Positions 36,601-45,297 of a stretch of 64,000 nucleotides of DNA are shown here, piece by piece. The notes beneath the pieces are model-generated. The model made no database searches, was not told the origin of the DNA, and saw only the letters and a list, made by a program, of their open reading frames with translations. Origin of the DNA: CAYLHF01 sp964383365 (lineage in GTDB: Bacteria; Bacteroidota; Rhodothermia; Rhodothermales; UBA10348); assembly GCA_964383365.1 (NCBI GenBank), contig CAYLHF010000012.1, forward strand, positions 1-64,000, in the 5' to 3' direction. Position numbers and translations under genes: made by a program. Within the stretch, counting starts at the first letter, position 1. Every line of letters begins with the position of its first letter.

Positions 36601-36847
36601 AGGAGTCGGTCTGACGGTTGCACGTCACCTGATTGAATCAATGAAGGGTAGGCTCGAACTCGAATCGAGTGGGGTTGACGGATCTACGTTTATTATCACC
36701 CTTCCGATCCATAAAGAGAATTCCGACGGAGGGTCAGCCGGGTCCGTCCACTCCCGCCATCGACCCCACGGTGATCGATTCAGTCTTCATCGGCGCAATT
36801 CGGACCGAGTATCGTCTATCGACCACGCGTCCGACCTCATCGGGTAG
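33626..36847 (+). CDS. Reg_prop/Y_Y_Y sensor histidine kinase
   Basis: A 1073-residue two-component sensor. A signal peptide or anchor (FLLLTLVLAFAP) is followed by about thirteen two-component propeller repeats of the type LWIGTYGGGLNRI (residues ~45-640), which fold into periplasmic beta-propellers, then a Y_Y_Y domain (~660-755), a membrane segment (WWFISLSVLSLILLAGATY), a HisKA domain with His819 (LDNLSHEFRTPLTGIL) and a HATPase domain (DNALKF, DTGIGIS). Unlike many Bacteroidota hybrid sensors it has no receiver or AraC domain; instead it ends in a ~40-residue Ser/His/Arg-rich tail. No response regulator gene is adjacent. Such sensors often detect glycans; a role in controlling the polysaccharide locus upstream is inference. 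ATG 33626 fits the signal peptide better than GTG 33605. Confidence 0.88.
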   Translation: MYAYRATYFLLLTLVLAFAPNRSATAFQVVPTLDPEKRISQYGLQTWSEDDGLPQSTISAIAETSDGYLWLGTQEGLARYNGITFDVFNKGNTPAFGKDHKIVSLLVDTSDRLWIGLDAGLVRFENGRFVNVGDQIGRGLRVVNSIIEDETGTIWVGSAKEGLFSIQPGSNTLEKSDYAIADDDKISSLVADMDGSLWIGTNNGLIHQRNKLVRRYSEKDGLPSVKIEALFRDQQGIVWVATESGIVTLSHELIKEPTYRPLRSMKAQVFFEDRVGTLWIGTSDQGLARITSSGVEIFSKKGDSTGGLTYQSISSIYEDDEGSLWLGTDGGGLNRLYEGAFTSYTTMEGLSENMIWSVFEDSHGGMWFGTESGGVDHLVNDRVETFSTDTGLSHNQVSGLAETADGTIWIGTYGGGLNAIRNGTIRHFTTDDGMADNRISGTYTDSQDRLWIATDGGISIYDHGTFTNLTSKDGLASDYISVIYEGSDSDMWVGTYKSGLNRITKSGIETYTAADGLGSDNVTALYVDEEKTVWIGTYGGGLTRLKDDTFTTYSMTDGLFNDYIYLILEDDDGALWMTCNKGIFKVSKNALNTFKPGSTERITSRVYTKQDGLKEVEMNGGFQPAGWKGADGRLWFPSIGGVPMINPTDPHSNLTPPPVHVERFVVDGVNMDPNQSLSLEDGADKIEFFFAALSFQAPKQNRYQYKLVGYNEDWTLTSDHSATYTNLDPGNYQFVVIGSNNDDVWNEQGASVSFYLRPSFYETWWFISLSVLSLILLAGATYRIRISQLRKRHEELERERDKARAANEFKSVILDNLSHEFRTPLTGILGYSDILMSEAEGEEREFAGYIKANGNRLLHTLDSLLELARVQRMDLELKPEPVLVSDLIHEIIALQNEQRKNVDVALEAAIHSSPGEMNLDRRSIAYAIRALVDNALKFTDRGKVVVHLEASESETVIRVADTGIGISRSDFTRVFEPFKQASEGLDRSHEGAGVGLTVARHLIESMKGRLELESSGVDGSTFIITLPIHKENSDGGSAGSVHSRHRPHGDRFSLHRRNSDRVSSIDHASDLIG

Positions 36848-36996
36848 CGTCCTCCGTTTCGTAGTCAATGAGCCGAGGAAACGAAATCCTCCGACGGAAC
36901 CTTCTGGAAAACAGGTAGGTTGTACGCCACAGTTTTGAACGACTCGATCTCTTCTCTCGTTAGGGTCGTTTTGGCCTGTCAATCGAAGCACGTCAA

Positions 36997-38148
36997 ATGT
37001 CTCCAGAATCTCGTCTCCGTATCAAAGGAGAGTCCATCGATTGGACCAACCTGTCATTTATAGGAGGATACCATCTTCTTCTCCTGATTCTGCTACCGAT
37101 ATATCTTGCCCTTAAGGTTCCGTCCCTTGAGCTCGTCGGCATGGCGGTAGTTCTGTCGGGCGGTTGTCTGCTGAGTATTACCACGGGGTACCATCGTCTG
37201 TATGCGCACAAGACGTATAGAACCCGCCGGGCAGTCGAATCGGTTCTCCTCTTTTTCGCAACCCTGGCCACAGAGGGGAGCGCGTTAAAATGGTCACATG
37301 ATCACCGGTTGCATCACCGTCATGTGGACACGAACCGAGATCCGTATGGCACATCCATCGGATTCTGGCACTCTCATATATTGTGGATGTTCAAGCATCC
37401 CGCTCCGTGGGACGAGCGACTCGTCCGGGACCTTGAGACGAATCCCCTGCTCAGAATCCAGCACAGGTATTACGGCCTATGGGTCGCAGTAACGAATATT
37501 TTGGTCGTACTCCTGACCTGGCTTGTCGTCGGCGATCTATTCGGGTCCGTCGTTTTCGCGCTACTCGCACGACTGTTCGTAGTCCATCACAGCACGTGGT
37601 TTATCAATTCTCTTGCCCATATGTGGGGTAGTAAGCCATATTCAACGGAGCATTCGGCCGTAAATAATTTCATTCTCTCCCTCCTTACGTACGGCGAGGG
37701 ATATCATAATTACCATCATACGTTTGCCGGTGACTATCGAAATGGAGTCAGGTGGTTTCAATTCGATCCACCGAAGTACATCATCTGGGCGATGAGTAAA
37801 GTGGGTCTGGCTTCTGGCCTGAAAAGGGTAGATCGTCTGACGATCAAGAGGAAACTGGTTTCGGCAGACCGCAAACTGATGCTCGCACACCTAGATCTGG
37901 TCACACGGATGGACACCGAACCCATCCGGGAAATGATCGATCGGATGTTCGAGCCACTGACTAAAAATCTGGTCGGGCTCAAGATTTCGACCGAAAAATA
38001 TCGGGAGCTACGAAGAAGAGGCTCCGAAGAAGTCGCGTACGTCAGGGAAGTGCTGAAGTCAAATCGTCAGCGTGTTTCCCAGGAAATGGATGAGTGGGGA
38101 GAACTCGTCCGGTTCGTTTTGACACTCCGCCCCCATCGAGCTGTATGA
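36997..38148 (+). CDS. Acyl-CoA/fatty acid desaturase (delta-9 type)
   Basis: A 383-residue membrane di-iron desaturase. Three histidine boxes are present: HRLYAH (66-71), HDHRLHHRH (101-109) and, further on, GYHNYHHTF, with hydrophobic segment pairs between them. It inserts a cis double bond into acyl chains and so adjusts membrane fluidity. The C-terminal ~90 residues are a charged helical tail beyond the catalytic core. The 149-base spacer upstream shows nothing beyond a weak AACGAC/GTCGTT dyad. It converges on the gene at 38156 with a 7-base gap. Confidence 0.92.
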   Translation: MSPESRLRIKGESIDWTNLSFIGGYHLLLLILLPIYLALKVPSLELVGMAVVLSGGCLLSITTGYHRLYAHKTYRTRRAVESVLLFFATLATEGSALKWSHDHRLHHRHVDTNRDPYGTSIGFWHSHILWMFKHPAPWDERLVRDLETNPLLRIQHRYYGLWVAVTNILVVLLTWLVVGDLFGSVVFALLARLFVVHHSTWFINSLAHMWGSKPYSTEHSAVNNFILSLLTYGEGYHNYHHTFAGDYRNGVRWFQFDPPKYIIWAMSKVGLASGLKRVDRLTIKRKLVSADRKLMLAHLDLVTRMDTEPIREMIDRMFEPLTKNLVGLKISTEKYRELRRRGSEEVAYVREVLKSNRQRVSQEMDEWGELVRFVLTLRPHRAV

Positions 38149-38155
38149 GTCTATC

Positions 38156-40063
38156 TTACTCTGGAACTACGCCCAGTTCAATGTATGACGCGTGCGTTCC
38201 TGAACGGTAGATTTGCTCGGTCGCGACCTGAAAATCCTCCTCTCGGGCCGTGTAAATGTTTCCGTAGGTCTGTGGATTTCGGTCGACCAGCGGGAACCAG
38301 CTACTCTGAATCTGCACCATAATCCGATGTCCCTTCAGAAACGTATGGTAACTATCCGGTGCATCGAACGAGATCTCGGTTATCTGTCCAGGTACAAGTG
38401 GCTCCGGATGCTCGTAGCTATTCCTGAATTTAGCTCTGAAGACGTCGCCCCGGACTAACATCTGATACCCGGCCATCTTGTCCGGCAGGTATTTTTCTTC
38501 TTCCGCCTGCCATTCCGGCTCGTCCGGAGGAAATTCATCGATTAGTTTTACCACGTAGTCCGCATCAGAACCCGACGTCGAGACGAAAAGGTGCGCCGTA
38601 ACCGGGCCCGCTATGGTGACATCAGCACTCAAAAGATCCGACCGGTAAACGATAACATCTTCGCGCCCGGCGGCAAAGCGCTGATCTTCAACTATATATT
38701 CTCTGGTCCGGTCTATTCGCACCTCACTGGTATACGGCACCGGATCTCCCGGATCCGACGTGTACTCATCGTGCGCCTCGTCGGAAGTCTTCGGACGTTC
38801 CGGGGAAAGGCCCCCATCGGCCTGCAAATAGAAAGCGGTTCTTTCAGCGGTGTCCGGGGGCCAGGAATCCAGTTCGTGCCATGTGTTCGATCCCGTGGAA
38901 TACGCATATACTTCCGGGAGCTGATTTTCCCCCTTGTCCTTCAGGTAGTAGTTAAAAAATGGGAGATCAATTTTTTCCTGATAGAATACAGACGTCTTGT
39001 TGTCAAATGACACATTACCAAGGTGATCACCATCGGCGCGGACCCATCCACCATGAAACCACGGCCCCATGACCAGGGTGTTGTTTGAAGCCGGATTATT
39101 TTCTTCAACCGACTGGTAGATATGCGTCGGACCATAGGGATCCTCGGCGTCGAAAAAGCCACCAACGGTCATCATGTTGGTTGTAACTCCTGTCATATTT
39201 GGAACGATATTCCGGCGCTTCCAGAAAGTATCATACGTGCCGTGGGCCATGAGGGAGTCCCAGAACGCGATCTTCCCGTGGAAATACTTCTCGTTAGCGT
39301 TTTTCAGAGGACCCATATCGAGAAAAAACTGATAGGCGTCGTCCGTGGGAAAATCAAATCCAGCATTCCAGTGGTCGGTGGGATTCGGATCCGGACTCTC
39401 GAAAAAAGGAAAAAAACGGAATGCATCCTGCAGGTAAAACGCACCGTGGTGGTGAAAGTCATCTCCGACAAACCAGTCGGCGATCGGAGCCTGCGGTGAG
39501 GCCGCCAGAAGAGCCGGATGCGAATCTATCGAACTGGCGGCGGCATAGAAACCCGGATAAGAGATTCCCCAGATACCGGCCCTCCCGTTGTTGGGCTCTA
39601 CGTTTCTCAGTAGCCAATCGACGGTATCGTACATATCTGTACCCTCGTCGACATCAGTCGAGTCTTTCTCGGTGGGGATATCGGGTGTCATGTTTACAAA
39701 CCGTCCCTCCGACATGAACCTTCCCCTGACGTCTTCATAGACAAAAATATAGCCTTCATCAGCAAATCGATCGGAACCGTTGGGTCCCAGATGATTCGGG
39801 TAGGAATCCGGTCCGTACGGTCCGGAGCTATAGGGAGATTTCTTGATCAGAAAGGGATACGTCTGTGTTTGGTCACGGGGGATATATACTGCGGCATACA
39901 GGTGTACACCGTCACGCATCGGAATCTGTACTTCCTTTTTCACGTACTCCCGGACGATCTTGTTATCAGGCTCCTGACACGCTGTAAGAGACAGCATAAT
40001 GAGTGTAATCAGGGCTCCCACCCTCACACAGGACTGGCTGCAGGATATTCGATTTGGATGCAT
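38156..40063 (-). CDS. CocE/NonD family lipoprotein hydrolase (X-Pro dipeptidyl-peptidase-like)
   Basis: A 635-residue alpha/beta hydrolase of the CocE/NonD (peptidase S15) family. A lipoprotein signal ends in LTAC with Cys29. The nucleophile Ser168 is in GIWGISYPGFYAAA, the catalytic domain spans ~40-380, and a C-terminal jelly-roll domain (~400-630) is typical (MVQIQSSWFPLVDRN). Relatives cleave esters, amides or X-Pro dipeptides; the substrate cannot be assigned. A strong GGAGGG ribosome binding site precedes ATG 40063. It stands alone, with 367 non-coding bases upstream. Confidence 0.88.
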   Translation of the reverse strand: MHPNRISCSQSCVRVGALITLIMLSLTACQEPDNKIVREYVKKEVQIPMRDGVHLYAAVYIPRDQTQTYPFLIKKSPYSSGPYGPDSYPNHLGPNGSDRFADEGYIFVYEDVRGRFMSEGRFVNMTPDIPTEKDSTDVDEGTDMYDTVDWLLRNVEPNNGRAGIWGISYPGFYAAASSIDSHPALLAASPQAPIADWFVGDDFHHHGAFYLQDAFRFFPFFESPDPNPTDHWNAGFDFPTDDAYQFFLDMGPLKNANEKYFHGKIAFWDSLMAHGTYDTFWKRRNIVPNMTGVTTNMMTVGGFFDAEDPYGPTHIYQSVEENNPASNNTLVMGPWFHGGWVRADGDHLGNVSFDNKTSVFYQEKIDLPFFNYYLKDKGENQLPEVYAYSTGSNTWHELDSWPPDTAERTAFYLQADGGLSPERPKTSDEAHDEYTSDPGDPVPYTSEVRIDRTREYIVEDQRFAAGREDVIVYRSDLLSADVTIAGPVTAHLFVSTSGSDADYVVKLIDEFPPDEPEWQAEEEKYLPDKMAGYQMLVRGDVFRAKFRNSYEHPEPLVPGQITEISFDAPDSYHTFLKGHRIMVQIQSSWFPLVDRNPQTYGNIYTAREEDFQVATEQIYRSGTHASYIELGVVPE

Positions 40064-40430
40064 TTGCTTCCCTCCATCGCTGACTTACTGAATGCACGAT
40101 CCACCAATGTAGAGGGCCGGTAACAATAAAGCGTTCGCGGACCGAGTGGGGATGTTTCCCATTTAACGTGTAGGGGATTTCTCGTCAAGAAAATCACGGT
40201 ACCAACCTCAAGACGCAAACGTCACTCGCATCGTAGAGAATGCACAGGATCAGACCGTACCGCCATATAGCTGTGAACAGTAATGGTTTGCCAGATTTTC
40301 TGCCAAAACGACAGATATCTGGACACGTTCAGCGGGCCTTATCCGGATTACATACGGTATCCTGTGATGCGTCCCGGGTCATCCTGGAGCCTGTAGCGAC
40401 TGACCAGATCGCCACTCAACCAGACGGGGA
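40064..40430. other. Intergenic stretch upstream of the CocE-like gene
   Basis: No gene was recognised between the CocE-like gene and rmuC. Apart from the promoter candidate at 40160-40188 for the CocE-like gene, no terminator or tRNA was seen. Confidence 0.6.
40160..40188 (-). promoter_or_regulatory. Candidate promoter of the CocE-like gene
   Basis: On the minus strand TTGACG (40183-40188) and TAAATG (40160-40165) are separated by 17 bases, about 100 bases upstream of the start codon at 40063. The -35 is near consensus, the -10 is weak. Confidence 0.35.
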
Positions 40431-41813
40431 TCACTCCAGATCGCCAGAAAGGACGTTTTCAGGCAACGCCAACTGGCGGGCTGCCGTTTCGACAGGCTCG
40501 ATCGAACCTACGTCTTTTGAACTCCCGGCCCCCATCTCCTTGAATTTTCGCGCTGAAACCAGTACCCGGGATTCCATGGACCCGACGGCTTTGTTGTAGC
40601 TTGAAACAGCGGAATCAAGTCGTTTCCCTACGGCCGAGAAATGATCCACCATGACCGCCATACGTTCGTAGAGTTCCTGCCCCAGATTGCTAATTTGCTG
40701 GGCATTTGCTGCTATGCGTTCCTGCCGCCATCCGTACGCCACAGCCCTCAAGAGAGCGATGAGCGTGGTTGGTGTAGAAATAATCACGCTCCTTTCGACG
40801 CCGTACTCGATCAGCGAAGGATCTTCCGTCAGGGCCGCGTAGAAAAATGACTCTCCCGGCAGAAACATCACGACCATGTCGGGCGAGGTATCAAACTGAT
40901 CCTGATAGGCCTTGGCAGAGAGTTGCTTGACATGCGTTCTGATCTGCTCTGCATGTCGGTGAAGACCGACGGATCGCACGGATTCGTCTTCCGACTCGAT
41001 GGCATCCAGATACGCTTCGAGCGGTGCTTTGGCGTCCACGACGATAATCTTGTCTCCAGGTAGGTGTATGATAAGATCGGGGCGCAATCGTCCTTCATCA
41101 GTCTCAATGCTGTGCTGTTCCTCAAAGTCACAATAGTCCACCATTCCGGCCATCTCGACGACGCGGCGTAATTGGATTTCACCCCATCGTCCCCGAACCG
41201 TTGGTTTTCGGAGGGCAGAGACAAGATTTCCCGCTTCTTTCTGAAGCTCAGCCTGTGCCTGTGAGAGTCCTTTGACCTGTTCGGTCAACGACGAGTAGGC
41301 TTTCACGCGCTCTTTCTCTATCTCTCCAATCTGACTCGTCACTGTTTTCAGCGATTCCTTCAGGGGATCGACGAGCTTCTGCATTTCGGTCGAACGCTTC
41401 TGCTGCGATTTTTCAGCTTCCGAAACCAGTTTCTCGACCTGACCTTTAGCAATCTGTAGAAACTGCTCGTTATTGGATTTTAATGCCTTGTGAGACAGGG
41501 ACTCGAATTGGACGAGGAGATCCTTCTGTGCGTCCTGTAGCAGTTTCATTTTTTCCTCAGCAGCACGCCGCTCCTCTTCCCGACCGGCTTCCAGCGCGGA
41601 GAGTCGGCTCTGCAGGTCAATTCGACGGTCTCTCTCCGAAATTAATTCGGAATTTGCTCGCTCCAGACTTTCTTCTCGCTCAGAAAGACGCGCGGCCGTC
41701 GCATTATTGTTCGCACGCATGACGAGGACGGCTACGATCCCTCCGGCTATCAGCCCGATCAAAATACCGATGATTCCTTCCACCATTTCCGTTCCCAGGC
41801 TGTATGACGACAT
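40431..41813 (-). CDS. rmuC: DNA recombination protein RmuC homologue
   Basis: A 460-residue protein with an N-terminal membrane segment (IIGILIGLIAGGIVAVLVM), a long coiled-coil region (~35-210) and the RmuC nuclease-like domain (RGRWGEIQLRRVVEMAGM, VDAKAPLEAYLDAI, FLPGESFFYAALTEDPSLI). RmuC limits inversions at short inverted repeats in E. coli and is thought to be a restriction-endonuclease-like fold enzyme. It lies beside the addAB-like genes, in the same orientation, 111 bases downstream of addA. Confidence 0.95.
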   Translation of the reverse strand: MSSYSLGTEMVEGIIGILIGLIAGGIVAVLVMRANNNATAARLSEREESLERANSELISERDRRIDLQSRLSALEAGREEERRAAEEKMKLLQDAQKDLLVQFESLSHKALKSNNEQFLQIAKGQVEKLVSEAEKSQQKRSTEMQKLVDPLKESLKTVTSQIGEIEKERVKAYSSLTEQVKGLSQAQAELQKEAGNLVSALRKPTVRGRWGEIQLRRVVEMAGMVDYCDFEEQHSIETDEGRLRPDLIIHLPGDKIIVVDAKAPLEAYLDAIESEDESVRSVGLHRHAEQIRTHVKQLSAKAYQDQFDTSPDMVVMFLPGESFFYAALTEDPSLIEYGVERSVIISTPTTLIALLRAVAYGWRQERIAANAQQISNLGQELYERMAVMVDHFSAVGKRLDSAVSSYNKAVGSMESRVLVSARKFKEMGAGSSKDVGSIEPVETAARQLALPENVLSGDLE

Positions 41814-41924
41814 TCGTCCATGAGTGATTCAAGACTCCGCCGCAAAGCGCAAACAGAACATGCACTCGCGGACCGGCTCTGGTAAATTCCGACCTATATC
41901 GTCGGAATACAACCAGAACGGCGG

Positions 41925-44900
41925 CTATTCGACCGGCATAAATGTGCTTTCTTGTACGGACCAGAGTCCGGCCCGAATCGACGTGGCTCCAGTCAGATGT
42001 TGCCAACTGTCTATATACGCTTGCAACTGTCCTGCATAGTGCGTCAGTAAACTACGTTCAGTACGAGCATCCGTTTTGTAGTCCACGATCGTCCATTGAG
42101 GGCCGACTCGAAAAACAAGATCCATTATGCCTGATACGACCTGAACCGGCTCCGTATTCTTCAGACTATGGGTGAAAGGCAATTCAGTGTAACACTCATC
42201 CGAATCGCAGACTGAATGCCAGATTTCGGACTTTCGAAAATCGCACAACGCTCGAATCGCACTCCCCTCCAGGTCCGATAGATCCCTCCCATTGCTTCCC
42301 TCAATTTCTTCTTGAAGATAGTAGCTGCACCACCGTGCATCATCCATCGGTTTACCCAGAAGATGTTGTTCAATTGCGTACTCAAACAGGCGATGTACCG
42401 CCCGTCCATATCCACGACCACGCCCACGATACGACTCGTCGATAGTAGACGACCCTACTGATTCGACCTCTGGTTTACTCGGACGGATCAATTGCCACGT
42501 CGGCACACGGCCTGCCTCCATTCGTTCCCTGTTGATACGGAGATTCTCGAATGCATCGTTAAAACTGGATTCATCCCTGGATGCGTCCGAGTGACAGTTG
42601 CCGGCTTCATCCTCCAAGGGATTCAGATCGTCTCCGTCGGCCTCCAGGGGCAGATGGTCGTAAAACGGAGCCCAGAACCCTTTTTCGTCTGACCCCATAT
42701 ACCTCGTAATAAAGAGTTGCTCGCGCGCGCGAGTCGCCGCGACGTACCGGAGACGATTATCTTCTGCTGCAGAAAACCTCTTTTCTTCTTCCATGGCATT
42801 CGTCCAGGACGTGGGCTCGGCTATCGGTTGCTCCCTGAATCCCGCCTTTTTTCGGACCGGAACGATTACTCTCGCACCACCCTCCCGCCGTTCGACAAAG
42901 AATTGTGGTTCGCGGGCACGGACCGAGGGGTCTGCATCCACCAGAAAAACGACGTCGGCTTCCAATCCCTTTGCCTGATGAATATTGAATATTCGGACGG
43001 CCCTACCCTGACCTGATTCGAGGGTCAGACCTTCCTGGTCCAGTTCGCCTCGACTGAGTCGCAGCAGTTCCTGCCTTGCCTCCAGCCAATTCATCCCGGC
43101 CGATTCCCACGTACGCAGCAGTACGAGAACCTTTTCGAGTGCCCCCGCCTCTGTCGATCCGGCATCTTCCTGGGCATAGGCAGCCAGTAGTCCCGTTGTC
43201 ATCAATATATGTTCCATCGCCTGCGCCACCGGCCATCGAATCAGGGCCAGGCGAGAAGATTCGACGAGCGCCCGGGCCGTGGTTACGGCGTACGCCAGGG
43301 CATCATCCGTTTCGGATGGGACCGGAAGACGAAGATCGATGGCTCCCGTCATTGACCGGAAATCGACCAGCATTTTGTCCGAAAATCCGCACAAAGGACC
43401 CCTCAGATAAGCGATGAGAGAAACCGAATCCGAAGGATTTCTCACTACGTTCAACAGATGCAGGATAGTTCTCAGGGAGACGGCCCGGTGCAACGACCTC
43501 GACCCGGCTGTTTCGAAAGGAATTCCGGACTGTCGAAGAGCGTCAATAAACAGGTGCATCCGGTTCGAGACGCGAGTGAGTAGCAGAAAATCTCCGTAAT
43601 CTCTGCTCCCGTCCTTGCCCGTCATCTCCCTGATAATCGAAACAATTTTTCCCGCTTCCAGTCGGGCTATAGACTCCGACAAATGTCCTCGTTGTCTCGG
43701 GATGGAAAGCGTGCAGACGGACTTTACCGGGCCGGTTTCCGATCTGGCCGCAGAAAGTGGTTCATACACCGCCTGGTAGGTTGCCCCATCCTGACCAAAA
43801 GATTCCATCAACGCATTGTTTATCCATGCGCACAGTGACGGAGTCGATCGGAAATTAGACGTCAAATTCAAGACCCTCCCATCGGACTGTCGGATCAATT
43901 TCTCACAGATCGAAAAAACCCTGACATCTGCTCCCCGAAACCGGTAGATCGCCTGCTTGTCATCACCGACGATCATCAGAGAGCCGGGGCGGGGCTTGCA
44001 CGCTCTCCAGTCCGTCTCCTTGGTGTTTTTTGCCGTCAGCAGAAACAGGAGCTCTGCCTGAAGCGGATCGGTATCCTGAAACTCGTCGACCAGGATGCGC
44101 CCAAATCGAGACGAAAAATGGACTCGGGCGGACTCCGATGTCCTGAAGAGTCTGACACAGAGTTGCAGCAAGTCTCGAAACACCAGCCTGCCTTCTGACA
44201 CTCGATACGTGAAATACGCATCGACCGCATCATGAACGATTTCCTCTATCTCCGGATAGATATGTTCACGCCACGCCTGTACGACGGGTCGAATATGAAG
44301 CAGGATGAAGTGCACGAGGGTCGATTCGCCCAATTTCGCGCTCCCCTTCAACGACTGGGCAAACCGATACGCTTCCGACTTCTTGTCCGGCGACCAACGA
44401 TTGAGCGTGATAAGACCACTCTTGAGCGATCCGGAAGGTGAGACGAGATTGTCAAACAGTCGCAACCATTCTACAATAACCGCATCCGTATCGAGGGAAA
44501 TACTCTTTCTGAATCGATCGGCGCGTTCGAGCGTGAGCATCAGTGGGTCCCGCTTTCCCGCTCCGGGAACATACCGAAGGAGGTGATCCAGAAATTCTTC
44601 GGTTACGCTGAGCGCCGTAGATGCGTCCGGTTTCTCCGAAGATTCTGTACCTATCGGCAGGCCGTGTAACCCGGAGCGAACACGGAAATAATCATACAGA
44701 TCTGGAAGATGGATTCCATTCGTCGCCAGGGACTGCATCCGTTCTGCAGCGGAATTCGTCTGCGCATCAAGGAATCGTCTCCAACATACCGCTGACATAC
44801 GCTCCTCATCCAGAGGATCTATAACCGAAAAATCTGCCGGAAGACCGACCAGAAAAGGACGCTCCGAAAGTATTCGCTGGCAGAATGCATGAATCGTGTC

Positions 44901-45287
44901 GATAAAGATCTGATCGATTACCGATAACGCATAGCGAAGGAGTTCTCGTTCATGAACGAGAGACTGAACGTCACTGCTCTCGTCCGGGATCGTATCGAGA
45001 ATGCCTGAAATAGTCCGTATGGCATCCCGCAGGTGGCTGAAGAAACGACCCCTCATTTCTCCTGCAGCCTTGCGAGTAAATGTGATTGCCACGATCGACT
45101 CTGGTGCTACTCCCGATCGGATGAGGGCCGTCATCCGGGCAACAAGGACCGTGGTTTTGCCCGACCCAGCCGCTGCTCGTACCACCAGGTTTGAATCCGC
45201 CAAGAATAGATCGTCCGACCCGATGGGACCGGAAAGATCATGGGTGCCGCAGATCATGCGACGAGCTTCGGAGTCAGATAATATCAT
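41925..45287 (-). CDS. addA: AddA-like UvrD-family helicase/nuclease
   Basis: A 1120-residue superfamily 1 helicase with a C-terminal RecB-like nuclease. Walker A is AAAGSGKTTVL with Lys44, motif II is ILVDEFQDTDPLQ, and motif VI lies in RLRYVAATRAREQLF; the nuclease motif is WTIVDYKTDA near the C-terminus. With AddB it processes double-strand breaks for RecA loading. The frame is open to 45395, but ATG 45287 has a purine-rich GAGAGACG upstream and lies 10 bases after the addB stop, which is the expected coupling. Confidence 0.92.
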   Translation of the reverse strand: MILSDSEARRMICGTHDLSGPIGSDDLFLADSNLVVRAAAGSGKTTVLVARMTALIRSGVAPESIVAITFTRKAAGEMRGRFFSHLRDAIRTISGILDTIPDESSDVQSLVHERELLRYALSVIDQIFIDTIHAFCQRILSERPFLVGLPADFSVIDPLDEERMSAVCWRRFLDAQTNSAAERMQSLATNGIHLPDLYDYFRVRSGLHGLPIGTESSEKPDASTALSVTEEFLDHLLRYVPGAGKRDPLMLTLERADRFRKSISLDTDAVIVEWLRLFDNLVSPSGSLKSGLITLNRWSPDKKSEAYRFAQSLKGSAKLGESTLVHFILLHIRPVVQAWREHIYPEIEEIVHDAVDAYFTYRVSEGRLVFRDLLQLCVRLFRTSESARVHFSSRFGRILVDEFQDTDPLQAELLFLLTAKNTKETDWRACKPRPGSLMIVGDDKQAIYRFRGADVRVFSICEKLIRQSDGRVLNLTSNFRSTPSLCAWINNALMESFGQDGATYQAVYEPLSAARSETGPVKSVCTLSIPRQRGHLSESIARLEAGKIVSIIREMTGKDGSRDYGDFLLLTRVSNRMHLFIDALRQSGIPFETAGSRSLHRAVSLRTILHLLNVVRNPSDSVSLIAYLRGPLCGFSDKMLVDFRSMTGAIDLRLPVPSETDDALAYAVTTARALVESSRLALIRWPVAQAMEHILMTTGLLAAYAQEDAGSTEAGALEKVLVLLRTWESAGMNWLEARQELLRLSRGELDQEGLTLESGQGRAVRIFNIHQAKGLEADVVFLVDADPSVRAREPQFFVERREGGARVIVPVRKKAGFREQPIAEPTSWTNAMEEEKRFSAAEDNRLRYVAATRAREQLFITRYMGSDEKGFWAPFYDHLPLEADGDDLNPLEDEAGNCHSDASRDESSFNDAFENLRINRERMEAGRVPTWQLIRPSKPEVESVGSSTIDESYRGRGRGYGRAVHRLFEYAIEQHLLGKPMDDARWCSYYLQEEIEGSNGRDLSDLEGSAIRALCDFRKSEIWHSVCDSDECYTELPFTHSLKNTEPVQVVSGIMDLVFRVGPQWTIVDYKTDARTERSLLTHYAGQLQAYIDSWQHLTGATSIRAGLWSVQESTFMPVE

Positions 45288-45297
45288 TGTTCGTCTC

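Noticed and set aside
40240..40599. 119-residue plus-strand open frame upstream of rmuC's end
   Set aside because: Half of it is antisense to rmuC and its translation shows no recognisable domain.
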